From Adineta vaga (lineage: Eukaryota; Rotifera): a stretch of DNA of 64,000 nt. A program made the position numbers and the translations under genes. The DNA lies in the NCBI GenBank assembly GCA_021613535.1, contig CP075492.1, forward strand, positions 16,678,001 through 16,742,000, read 5' to 3'. This document shows, piece by piece, positions 9,710 through 21,136 of this stretch. How positions within the stretch are numbered: the stretch's first letter is position 1; every line of letters begins with the position of its first letter. Under the pieces are notes generated by a model. That model ran no database searches. It was not told the origin of the DNA and saw only the letters and a program-made list of their open reading frames with translations.

Positions 9710-11974
9710 TTAAAGAGCAGCAATTCCACCATATGTTGCTAAAACAAAGACATGATCATTATTTTGAGCAACAGCCAAATGTACATGAGATAAATGTGTA
9801 TAATCAAGAAACGAAAATTGATCAAATTTCACTGATGGGTATCCGCATTGACACGATGCATGGTTAAATCCTTGTATTTCTTTGGTTAATTTTTCAATAT
9901 TGACCTGATAAAGTGAAATGGGATTTTCTTGTGGAACTGATTTCTGAAGTGTACGAATACAGTCGCGTAAAAGAGAATCGTAACGTATATTCGATAATGC
10001 ATCATCTGGCAAACGTTCAACAGTTAATTGATGAGTATCAAAATCAAATATAAGATGATTGTAAATCTTAATCAAATCGTGAACTTTACTTATTTGATAA
10101 TCACACATACCACAATCACATAAATCACGAGCAACATGATCTTTTGCCAATAACATTCGAAATAGACTAGTACCGGATTGTTTTTCTGTTTGGTTTAACA
10201 AATTTTCTCGGTAACCTAGAATATCATCGCTAGCACAGCCCTCTTGACGGTAGCTGTATGTATAAGCACTCGGACAGTCGTCAACAAGTTTTTCCGTTCG
10301 ATCTTTAAGTGCGTGTCTTCGTTGCCAACCTAGAATATCTTGTTCATTAAAAGAATTTTTACATTCTCCTTCAGCATCTTCTCTAGTCGAGAAAGGCCAC
10401 TGAGGATCTTTTAATGTAAAATGAAGACACGGTAAAAGATCTTGTCCAATAAATTGTGATTGATGTCGATTTGTCATATATGTTCGATCAACACTTGAAT
10501 TTAAATCCATTGTTGGTTGACATCTATTTTCATCAATTCGTTTAACTCGATATAAAGAACCATAACAATTTCTATTATAAAATGCATCGGCTAATAATTT
10601 CTCCATATCGACCTCAGATACTTCTTGAGTATTTCTATCATATCGAACAATATATGTTGTTGAATCTTTCTGATGTCCTAATAGAAAGAAAGCATAAACA
10701 GCTGCAACACGACAACATTCGTTGATATGTTTATAGAAAAATTGAGCATCAGAAAACTGAAATAATGTTCGACTGCCATATTTTGCATGAATTGTAGGAA
10801 GAAATTTTGGTCGAAATGGATCTGTTTCTCTAGACTGCTTATCTTGAGCTTCCCAAACAAGTTTTAATAATTGAAATTGTGGATAAGCAAAAACTAAATT
10901 TCGAATATCTTGTTCATGAATAAATTTAAATATATGAAGCCAAATTTCTGGTGGAAATTGATCAATCAATGATGGTTCTTGTTTATCAATTGACTTATTC
11001 AATTTTAATTCAAGTAATCGTGGATAACAATATCGAATCGATAATGATCGTTCATATAATTCTCCTGTATCAGTTAGATTTTTAAATTGCTTAGAAACTT
11101 GACAATCTTCTAATTCATTTTGTTGTGCTTCACGAAAAAAATTTAAACATCCAAAATAATCTTCTTCTTCTTCTGGACAAACTGCAAATCCTAATGATTT
11201 TTCATTTCGTTTCACTAATATATCAGTTCGTAATACAAATCGTTGAATTGTATCATTCACTAGTTCAGGTGCTAGTGCTTCATGTAATAAATTATGTGTA
11301 AAGAGAACAGCATAACCTTTCTTTGGTTTGAATATAATACATTCATATCCATGTTCTAATCCATTATAAGCATTTATTTCTTCTTTTATTGTTAATCCTT
11401 TAATATTCGTTTTTGGGGATATTTTTGGAAAATAAAATTTTGTTTCACCTTTTTCATAGTTATCAGTTAAATAGATTAATAAACTAAATAATGATCGTTC
11501 ATCTCCACTTGGTGCATATTGAGCGTCTTTATGAGGTGTAAAATATTCGTCTCTATTATATTTATTTAATCTCATTGCTGTATTAATACCACTCATTTGC
11601 CAATTACCTTGAACATTGAAACCTAATGGTTTTGTATTTTCAACAAGTTTTGCTAATTTATTATCGAAATTCAAACGTTGCCAAAGTGTTTCAGCTAATT
11701 GATCATCCGTTACTATTAATCTGGAATTATTTCTCTGTTTAGTATTATATTTATTCGACATATTCTCAAATATTTCTCGATCCATATTAGTTACAATTTC
11801 ATCACATTCATTTGAAGACACGAAATTTTCTACTTCAATTAACATCAGATCATCTTGATGTTTAATTGTATTGATTTTGATATTATCGTTGATTTTTGTT
11901 GATGTATCATAATTTGTTAATAATGAAGCGGTAGTACCCAAATCAATATTACCCAGGAATTGATGTCGCGACAT
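9710..11974 (-). CDS. 2-oxoglutarate/Fe(II) oxygenase (prolyl-4-hydroxylase type) fused to an F-box
   Basis: Single-exon 754-residue protein. Residues about 45-255 form a P4H-type double-stranded beta-helix: the iron facial triad is H148-x-D150 (TPHKD) and H231 (LLHEA), and R245 or R249 (QRFVLRTD) can bind 2-oxoglutarate. The fold is expected to hydroxylate a protein side chain. Residues about 336-370 (DQFPPEIWLHIFKFI...) look like an F-box, which in SCF ubiquitin ligases docks SKP1. The C-terminal 380 residues are Cys-containing with CDCGMCDY and CQCGYPS motifs that may bind metal; I do not recognise that part. There is no signal peptide, so it should act in cytosol or nucleus, unlike ER collagen hydroxylases. 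A role linking hydroxylation to ubiquitin ligase recruitment is inference. Confidence 0.8.
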   Translation of the reverse strand: MSRHQFLGNIDLGTTASLLTNYDTSTKINDNIKINTIKHQDDLMLIEVENFVSSNECDEIVTNMDREIFENMSNKYNTKQRNNSRLIVTDDQLAETLWQRLNFDNKLAKLVENTKPLGFNVQGNWQMSGINTAMRLNKYNRDEYFTPHKDAQYAPSGDERSLFSLLIYLTDNYEKGETKFYFPKISPKTNIKGLTIKEEINAYNGLEHGYECIIFKPKKGYAVLFTHNLLHEALAPELVNDTIQRFVLRTDILVKRNEKSLGFAVCPEEEEDYFGCLNFFREAQQNELEDCQVSKQFKNLTDTGELYERSLSIRYCYPRLLELKLNKSIDKQEPSLIDQFPPEIWLHIFKFIHEQDIRNLVFAYPQFQLLKLVWEAQDKQSRETDPFRPKFLPTIHAKYGSRTLFQFSDAQFFYKHINECCRVAAVYAFFLLGHQKDSTTYIVRYDRNTQEVSEVDMEKLLADAFYNRNCYGSLYRVKRIDENRCQPTMDLNSSVDRTYMTNRHQSQFIGQDLLPCLHFTLKDPQWPFSTREDAEGECKNSFNEQDILGWQRRHALKDRTEKLVDDCPSAYTYSYRQEGCASDDILGYRENLLNQTEKQSGTSLFRMLLAKDHVARDLCDCGMCDYQISKVHDLIKIYNHLIFDFDTHQLTVERLPDDALSNIRYDSLLRDCIRTLQKSVPQENPISLYQVNIEKLTKEIQGFNHASCQCGYPSVKFDQFSFLDYTHLSHVHLAVAQNNDHVFVLATYGGIAAL

Positions 11975-12177
11975 AAATTTGTTTTTAAAACGATTTTATT
12001 TTTATCAAAAAATTGGTGTAATAGTAATTTTCTAATTCGGTCTGAGCAAATTTTGTTATTTGTGTATTGAATTATATGGACAATATATTGCACAATCAGT
12101 TGAGCAATTCGTTGCTACTCGACTTGTGTCATGATGAGAAGCGAATGTGGTAAGTTGTCCGCAGATGTCAGTAAATT

Positions 12178-12230
12178 ATGGGTGTGGGTGTGTGAATACA
12201 AGAGACCCTTATCCGCACCCACAGCCTCAC
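12178..12230. repeat. Telomere-like hairpin e
   Basis: Left arm TATGGGTGTGGGTGTGTG, right arm CCGCACCCACAGCCTCAC. It lies 147 bp beyond the serpin stop, and about 200 bp upstream of the oxygenase start. The rest of 11975-12376 shows nothing. Confidence 0.8.
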
Positions 12231-12376
12231 ATCGAAGTTAAGATAATCAAATGGGGAAAATGTTTTATTTTTGTAAAGAATAAAACAAAAATCAAGAAGG
12301 ATAATTTTTTCTATTTTAAATCAATTCAAATATAGTGCGCGGGAATATTATCATTGTTTTATATATAAGTCTCGTG

Positions 12377-13779
12377 TCAAACATATAAACGTCCACTATT
12401 TATAATTGGTGGCATATTAGAAATATCAATAACTTTGGTATATCGTCCCATAAATAATGTTGTTTGTTTGTATCGAATAGCATACAGAAATGGTTTGTTA
12501 CAAAGAAATTCAACAGTCTTTTGTGGGGCTCCACTAGTCATCGCTATGATTCGGACAACAGATGTAGCCGCTATAAATAGAACATTTTAAATCATAAAAA
12601 CAAAGAAAAAGATGATACTTGCCTGCTCGTACACCTTTTTCATCAACAATGACATAAGTTCTAAAAGAAACTTTATATATAGAAATCACATTTAGTGAAA
12701 TAAATAAACATACTTGTGAATTAAATTAGATAAATATATCTTTTTTTGCATGGATAGTCCTTTCAAATTGGCCTTGTTTTCATCAAACACATCCGTGACT
12801 TTCATTTTCTTCTTTAATATATCTTCAATATTATTAGCAGATTCAAATTTCCATTTCGGTATCCAAAGGAATACTGTCTGATTTGTAGTAGTTGGTGAAT
12901 TCAGTAATGTTGAAGTGAGTTTTGATTCAACTTCAGATAATGTAACATTTTTATTTGGTAGAATAATAGTAAAAGTGAAATCGTTGTTTTCAAATGGTAA
13001 ATGAACCATGCGAGCACCGATCTTTGATGTTAAATCAACATAAGAAAAGTGACCTTGTTGCATCATCAAAGTAAGAATCTTGTCTTGTTGTGGACCTTTG
13101 TCAGGAAAAAATGTATTACCACCAATAGTGTTTTGTGCTTCAAATTCCTGTTTCCATTTTGCTAGAAGAGATCATAGGAGAAGAAATATAATCAAAAATC
13201 AAACTATATACCATCAAAGACAAGACAATTGATTATTAGAAGTGCATTGAGAACAGCTGGGCTATTTGTTGCTAGATCATTTTCATTTAATGTTTGTTTG
13301 ATATTACCATTCGTTTGATTAGATACCCATGCATTGATTTCATCAAGTACAGGAGTAATATTTTTAGCATTAAGATCTACCGATGCTAATGTAATATTAT
13401 ATAGTTTTTGTAATCGTCGTTTAAAAGGTGATAAAATCGAAAATTTCCTATCTGGATAAAGTCGATTAGCCAATTTAATTTGAGGTAAACGAGTAATATC
13501 CATTAATTGTTTAATTGATGAATCTAATTTGTCACGAGATGAAGTTTGTAGAAGATTGAGAAGTTCTTTTTCTGTTTTACCCCGTGCACCTCCGGCAACC
13601 ATTGAAAGAGCAAGACTGATCGAATATGGTGAAAAAAAAGCATTTTCATCGGGTTTTATATTGACTAAACTCTTATAGAGATTTAAATGAAAATCTTCGA
13701 TACTTTTCTTTGAAACAGCTGATGGTTTTCCTTCAACATTGTACAGAAGAAAAATAAACACAAATACCAGATGAAACAT
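12377..13779 (-). CDS. Serpin, secreted, inhibitory type, four exons
   Basis: Serine-protease-inhibitor fold. Exons 13779-13212, 13161-12714, 12660-12623 and 12570-12377 join in phase to 415 residues, a normal serpin length. The introns are 50, 53 and 52 nt; the last has a GC-AG boundary (GCAAGT). The N-terminus MFHLVFVFIFLLYNVEG is a signal peptide. Family landmarks are FFSPYSISLALSMV, NALLI and NKPFLYAIRY. The reactive-loop hinge DEKGVRAAATS keeps the small residues at P12-P9 needed for loop insertion, so it should be inhibitory. Counting from the hinge, P1 would be about Met in AMTS, suggesting an elastase- or chymotrypsin-like target; that is inference. A hairpin lies 147 bp downstream. 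Confidence 0.88.
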
Positions 13780-14194
13780 CTCTATAGAAGTGTTTTCGAG
13801 AATATCTAATGTAAAGAAAAACTAAAACCATCTTTTGTATCGTATTATGTGTCATCAAGTTGAAGATAATGTATCTTATATCGTTCTACTGGGTCATAAC
13901 ATTACTGGTAATGTCCTGTCATCAACAACATGTCAACAATGAAAGAAGCGAATAATTTTGATAATATTTCTTTGTAGTTATCAATCTTGAATCCACTCCA
14001 GTTTAGAAGACCCCTCTTACGAAAATCTTTTAAAAAGATGCTGAAATATTTAGATTTTCTAATTTTAGTGAAAACTTCGTTTTTTCCGTTCTGTTTGTAT
14101 TAAATTCAATTTTCTGTGACTATTTTTTTCTTTCACCATATTTCAGACAGATATTTCTATAGCACAAAATGAAGGAGAAATCAATTGAAATCAA

Positions 14195-14265
14195 CGTGTG
14201 TCTCCTCTTGATGGTTATGATAAAGATAATCGTATTGATATTGTTGCTGAAAAAGCAGTCTTGAA
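14195..14265 (+). pseudogene. FG-GAP repeat fragment
   Basis: One repeat reads DGYDKDNRIDIVAEKA, matching the Ca-binding DxNxDxxxDI core of the FG-GAP proteins elsewhere in the window. No open frame extends from it, and it is not flanked by further repeats. A relic of a duplicated propeller gene. Confidence 0.5.
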
Positions 14266-14654
14266 AACCATATGTGTAAAAATAAAGAGTAAGCTTTTGT
14301 ATGTTATATATTTTTATTTATTCGGCTATTGCTTTTTAAAATTCAACTAATCAAATAGTGAACGGTGGAAATATTTTCCGTTATTTGTTGTCATTAGCAA
14401 AAGACAGTTTACAAGACTGCCCTTAGCTAGTTGACATGCAAAGACATATTATAAGACCGGAGTCTTCTAAACTGGAAGGGCGGAAGAGATTTATTCGATT
14501 GGTGGTGCTAGTAAAATCAATTTAATAAATTCAACAAATCCAATCGAATAAATGAATTTCTGTGAACAATATTTTTTGATATATTTATTGATTCAAATGA
14601 AACTCTCTACTGTTCAATTTCAACTTGTCATCAATTGATTTGCAAATCATTAGT

Positions 14655-15000
14655 TAATCGCTGGTGGAATAGGTTCTCAAGGTTCAACATCAACGACACG
14701 TTCAAATCCTGATGAAATTTTTTATTGATCATTCAAATGAAGATTTACATATTGCTGATTGTGGAAATAATCGAATCCAATTATTTAAATCAGAAACATT
14801 ATTGATCATACCGTTATTGGAACTCAACCATTGAATAGTACAATTAACTTAAATTATCCAACTAATGTTATTTTAGATTTCGATAAATTTCTATTTGTTA
14901 TTGATTCAATGAATCATCAAATTATTCGTCGAACTCAAAATGGATTTTCCTGCTTAACTGGATCAATTAGAAATCGATTAGTAAAATTCTACTTCATACA
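14655..15000 (+). pseudogene. NHL-repeat gene remnant
   Basis: Two or three NHL-type blades are readable (LHIADCGNNRIQLF, then LFVIDSMNHQIIRR) in different frames, with at least one frame change between about 14730 and 14830. The only ATG-initiated piece is 74 codons (14831-15055). It matches the style of the NHL gene at 60796-63847 but lacks a signal peptide exon and most blades. Confidence 0.6.
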
Positions 15001-15974
15001 AGAGATAGTGAAAAATGATTTCCTTTTACTCTTTCTTCTTTTTAGAATGGATTAACACTGGAAATATGAATGTCGCGTGACATCATCATACAACATCAAT
15101 CTAATCAAATGAAATACTCGTCGAGAACTACAGAGATGTAAATGAGAGTTTTGGTGTATATCACCGACACATACATCCTGAAAAACATTCTTATCTTTTG
15201 AAATTTTTCTGTTTACATACACTATTCAATATGAAATCAATCTTTTTTTGTTACGGTTTTACTTTAAGGCATGGACACGCAATGATTCATTACTATGACA
15301 ATCTTTCTGAATTTGTTTTTCCACAGGAAGATGGTCATTCTCCACATATACTTATCATTTTCAACTGAAACTAAATTTTGTCAAGATAAAGAACGTGTCA
15401 CGTTCTAATTCTCGCTATTTTATACTTAAAGTATGCTTACTTTGCAAAAAAATATGCAGTGTGAATTTTTATGAATAAAAAGCAAACAAAATAAAATATT
15501 AACCCAATAAGTATCTTACTCAAATTTTCATATAACAGAAAAGAAGTTTTTTATGTTTAATTCCGAAAATACGCATAATCTACATACTTAGATTCAATTT
15601 TAGATAAATTAATCAATTCGATAGCGAGATTCTATAGCAACTGGCACACTTATTTCAAATATGATGGTATTTTTTGCAAATTGTATACATGACAAGGTCT
15701 GTATTAGTACAGAACATGATTTCTACGAGAAAGAGCTGGGCGAGGCTCCTGACGAGCGTTATTTGTTTCAGATAAACATTTTTTGGAATACGGTTTCATA
15801 TTTTATAGATGTCTATATCAATTAGTCGTGTCAAATCGTTTTTGATTACCAAAAATTAATTGCATTCTATATTTTTCACTCATTCTAACATCCGTGTCTT
15901 GGTCAGGAAGTGATTTTAGGCATTATCATTACCAAAGCAACAAGTACGATATGATTTTTTTTCTTTTTTAGTTT

Positions 15975-18900
15975 TTAGAAAGCTTTCGTTTGCGTATATT
16001 TAGAGATTTTCCGAGGACTATTCTGATATTTTTCCGGCAAAGAGATGAGGGTAGAAGATAAAAAAGAAATGCACCTGCCATCAGTGGTAAACATGAAATA
16101 AGATAACTAATAATATATAAATGAACTTACCATGCTGTTTGAATACAAACAAGAGAAAATGCAACAATAAGTCGTGGTGTTTGAAATACACCGAAAATAA
16201 TAGGACTGACAATAAAAGCAATATGATGATTAAATTCTCCACGTAAAATCATATAATAACTCGTCGTTTCATTAGCTTGTCGGTTAGACATACGATACTT
16301 ACGTTGAGTTGTAGCAAACAAAAAATATAATACTGTTAATAAATTAATAGCTAGGGGTAACATAAAATGAATGATATTCTTTACGATATCATAGGTTTTA
16401 ACAATAGGTTGATTTATCTCCAATATACACCACCAACTTGGTTCATTCGTACGAAAATCATTAATTACTTTACGATAGAATACTTTATGAAATGTAGTTC
16501 CAAATGTCATTGTAATAACAATTGGTAATGTTATATATTTTGCAATAAATTTACTTCTAGATCGAATAAATTTTGCGCCTTGTATAATGATAAAAGTTCG
16601 TTCGATTGCAATACAAGCAGTTAAGAAATCAAAAAGAGCAGAGAGAAATATTATTGTACTTTCTGTAATTATACATGACCAATATGTACATTCATAACTA
16701 ATTGAAGATAAATATAAGAAAATAAACTTTACAACAAATTCAATTAATCCAAATTGACCAACAACAGTTAAACAAAGAATAGAAAATTCAGATCCAATTT
16801 TGTCTTGACATGTTGAATGGCAAAGTATAATAAATGAAAACAAATTAAAAATTAAACCAATAAAAAAAATATAAAATAATGATGAATTTCCTACAGCTCC
16901 ATGTCTTCCTACAAGTGCATCAAGCGAAATAGAATAAGATGCTGTTGTTGTAAATTGACAAATATCACCCAATGTACAAGAAGGACAAAAACATGCAAAT
17001 TTTATTGGCTCATTTTCTAATGATGGTTCAACACAATGACCTCCATTTTGACAATTTCCTTTCCCAATACAATTACTCGCTTGATGATCAAACCATAAAC
17101 ATTCAAAACGGTTTAAATTATCGCATAGACACACATATTGTTCATCAACAAAACATTTTTGATCATTAATTAAACATATTCTGAAATATTGTTTATATCG
17201 TTTCCAACGAGAATATTTATTTATGATTGTACTATTAAGTAAAGTCTTTACATGTGGACATCGAATAATATTTTTCATATCAATAACCAATTTATTAACA
17301 CGTGGTTTAAGTAGAGCAATTAGATAAAATTCACCTTCTACATTAGTTTTATCGACATATAATTGTACAAGAATAAATGAAGGAAGAGATGATCTTTCAT
17401 GTAGATAAATAGTCGGTAATATCGATGGTACGTGAACATTACTATAAACTGTTCGAACTTTCAAATCAGTAACATTTATATCATTATATAAATCGAGTAG
17501 ATGTAGTGCTATAACTGGAATTCTTTTCTCATTATATTCGGTATTAGAAAATTTTATCATAATACTAGCATCTTTTAATTGACAAGTAGAACCATGAAAA
17601 CCTTTAGGACAAAGACACAGTGAAGAACTATACTCAACAAGTAATGTACCACCATTTGCACATTTTGTTTGAAGTAAATCTAGCTCAATATAACATTTAT
17701 AACCAAATGAAAAAAGTGGACAAATGCAAATGTTTTTAAATAATACTTGCGCTCCTAACGCACACGAAGTGATATTTTCAATGAATTGATGATCACAATA
17801 TTTTCCGTACCATCCCGTATTACATAAACAATAGAATTTTGTAAAATTATTTTGATAATTAATACATTTTCCATTAGAACATAATGAGCAGGTATTATTA
17901 TTTTTCACTTGATTGAGTTGTAGATGTGCTCTAATACGATTGACAGGTAATATATGTTGAAATGGTATTTCATAACGCCACGATGATAAATGTGATACTG
18001 TTTTTGAAAAGAGAAGAAATACATCAATATTTACATAGAAGTGATTGGAATTCAATTCATTTGGATATCGAAGAGTAACAAGATACCTCCAAAATGATTT
18101 ATGATTTGAAAATAAATGAGTCATTTGTGAGATACTGTATACTTCATTATTAGATTCTGATATTAAACTAGCCACAAGACGAAGAGCTGGCGATAAATGA
18201 TTATCGAATCCACTTGTATTCACTGAAATTATTAACAGAATGCGACGATTTTGATTTTGACATCTTTCACCACTATAACCAGGCGAACAAAGACATCGAT
18301 CTGTACCATCTTTAGCATTTAATAATAATCCACGATTACAATGAAATATGATACGATCAATCATAGTATTGTTTAATGAATTTTTGTAGACCTACATTTA
18401 TCAATGAAATTGTATTCTCAGCATATTCTTCTTGCTCAAACAAGTTCAATGGTGCTGGATGGTTGAGATTTTCAAATGTAAATAATTTATATGTATTATA
18501 AGGGTCTATTATTCTACATCTCCAATTGTTTGGAATACAATGTTCGCATCCAGTTTTTACTGAACAGGATTCAGCACGATTTTTACAACTATTCTTCCAC
18601 TCTTGACAATTATCTTCGTCAGTTTCACTGTTAACTTCAGGATTTTTGAAACGTGTGATACCATTGCAAAGTTCTTGAAATATAAAATAATCATTGAGAT
18701 TCTCGGATACTTCATTTCGTATGTATTTACAACCCAAGGTTTTATTTGTGCTACATGTAAATGGATAAAGTTCATCGTCGCCAACCAAACAATCCTTTCG
18801 AGAATCAATTAATCGTGTACGAAGTATACACCTACGTAACAATGTACTACATTGGAAATAGATAGTAGAGTTTGATAAACATGTTATTTCTGAATTTTTA

Positions 18901-19790
18901 GTATCACCAGACTTAAAATCTTTTTCTTCATGATTTAACCAAGAATACGAGATGAATTCTGTAGAAGAATGACTTTTATATAGTTTTTCTGCATTTTTAA
19001 ACATGTTTTTATTGAAGCGATAACTGTAGAATTATCCAATTAGAATAAAGTAAGCAGTTACTTTTATGAATACACCAGATGTGCTCCAAGGATATATCAA
19101 AGAATCAGTCCAGTATTTGCTATAATTATTACACTTATAATCATTAATTATTGATTGATCGTGACAGATGAATTGTGGACAACTATCATTTTCGAAACAA
19201 ATGAACGTTGGTAATATCATATTGTTAAATTGAGAATCTTTTACTGTCGTATCATACATAAAATAAGTGGAAAAATAACTTGTTAAAAATTTTGATGGAA
19301 AAAAATAATATTTTGGGCATACTGTTTGTCGTAATTTAAACCAATCTGAATCATAATATTGACATATATTTTCACAGTTTATTGAAGATGAATAATAGAA
19401 TTTACCCAATACTGAAGCCATTGAGCATATCATTGCTTGCCAACATAATGTGTCGGTTGAATTAATTTCATGAGTATTAGCAAACAATTTTGTTGAAAAC
19501 GCTTCTCGCAAGCCAGAGTTACAATAAAATGGTGAAGTAAAACAAGTTCCATCGTCACATGAAAATGTTTTCGATCCACAGTTTCTTTCCTCACGTTCAA
19601 TAAGAAGACTCTTATAGTATCCCTCGGTCCTAGATACGCTTAGCTCTTGTTCATCACTTCCATCAGCGCAATCATAAAATCCATCAAATCGAAAATTTTC
19701 ACCTATACACATACCATTATTACAGCGATATTCATTATCTTCACATATATTTATATCAAGATTCATACAATTAGCTTCGTCTTCTCCATT
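15975..19790 (-). CDS. LDLa/EGF-like adhesion-type 7TM receptor, probably with a frameshift
   Basis: Cell-surface receptor. From the N-terminus: a partial LDLa (NGEDEANC), full LDLa modules (CEDNEYRCNNGMCI...DCADGSDE; CGSKTFSCDDGTCF), a Cys-rich spacer, EGF-like modules (CLCSPGYSGERC, CLCNTGWYGKYC, CLCPKGFHGSTC), then seven hydrophobic helices from about codon 520 of the last long ORF, ending in a short tail. The last intron (16075-16130, 56 nt, GTAAGT) adds an exon ending at 15975. An 87-nt intron (18989-19075) can join the LDLa parts in phase. The LDLa and EGF parts are out of frame at an A5 run (18381-18385 on the plus strand); one A fewer restores collinearity. The true 5' end is not found, and a TGA precedes the first LDLa piece. 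This is either a recent pseudogene or a homopolymer error. Ligand unknown. Confidence 0.75.
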
Positions 19791-21136
19791 CTTACTTCAA
19801 CGAGGAAATAGTAGATTTCGTCGTTTCTTCCTTGGTCTATATTCTCGAAATTTCTCTTAAAGTAATTTCGTTTCAGTCTAATACATAATACGAACGAACA
19901 ATAATTCAATTCAATTCATCAATATTTTTTCGTAAATAATACTTGATCATTGAAAGATGATAATTTTGCCGAAGAGGAAAAAATAATTTTTGTTTTTCCT
20001 TTAATTTAAGAAAGTTCTTTTCTCTATTGGTCACACGTCTCAGAGATTATACCGTACCATTTACTGTTTTTTCTTTTGTAGAATAGAAGAGTCTATTAAA
20101 GACATGAAGAAACCCTTTTCTTCTTGCAATATGAGAAGTGAAGTTATCAAGAAGTACATTATCTGTACTTGTTTTTATTTGAAGTTGAAATATTCAATTA
20201 ACTAACTTTGCCTCGAAATGACATTGAGGTTATTAAAAACCACTATCGCTGTCAGTCAATGAAATTATCTCCATATTTCAATTTAAATATGATTTTGCTT
20301 TGATAATAGATACTATATATTGGGCAAGTAAGTTGATCTTGATTTCATGTTTTTACTCATGATTTTGATAAAAATTATATATTTATTTTGAAATAAAAGT
20401 CTTAATTTATCAATATTTCGAGTTTTACATAAATAGTCTGCAGTATTTCATTTTATCAAAAATATTGATTTACAAAAACTTTCTCCGATATGTTCAAAAT
20501 CATCGGCTATTGGTCATCATCTATGCAGATTTAGGACGAATAAACAACAATGAAACCGAAATAGAAAGTGAAGGTACGAATTGCTATTAGAATATGTATA
20601 ATAAATGGCGATCGATCCAATGACTGATCATCACCGTTGTATTTCTATTGAATTAACATTGAATATATAACATACGTGTATTCCTAAGATAACATTAATA
20701 TATGCTAAAAAAAGTATCATATATTTTGCAGTTTAATAAATAATTCATTAAATGTGTTTTACATTGTTAATATAAATTAAAAGCAAATGTCAAATATTGA
20801 TCAATAATATTTTGTTTTTCGTTTATCATATTCAATACCTATCTTTTGTTTTTCATCGTTTCTCTATACATGTAGTATGAATGTTTATGTTGTTCGTATG
20901 ATGGTGTTTTTTTTCCTCCCATTCTTTGATATTCGGTAATATTTTTCAAAATAGTTTGCATCACGATGATGAAATATTCATATAAAAAGGACAGTGTTGT
21001 GATAAAAATAATATAAATCACATATAGGTATGTTTTAGTATGATTGAGAAAAAGCAGTTGTACAAAAATAGAAAAAAACGTTTTTAGCTCTAAAATGTTT
21101 ATTTTATTCGTATTTTCTTTCTAATCAATAGCTTTC
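19791..21136. other. Gene-free gap
   Basis: Divergent spacer between the minus-strand receptor and the plus-strand FG-GAP gene; presumably holds both promoters. A+T-rich, no convincing ORF, repeat or RNA gene. Confidence 0.4.

Larger units (their letters stand above)
13780..15974. other. Gene-poor stretch with gene debris
   Basis: Apart from the FG-GAP and NHL fragments listed separately, no intact coding frame. A 15-nt inverted pair (TCCAGTTTAGAAGAC near 13995 and its complement near 14465) brackets the FG-GAP fragment and may mark a small insertion. 15060-15974 shows nothing that I recognise. Confidence 0.4.

Noticed and set aside
15715-15775. Less A+T-rich block with a short minus-strand ORF (ARQEPRPALSRR)
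   Set aside because: Fewer than 20 codons, and no family or splice context.
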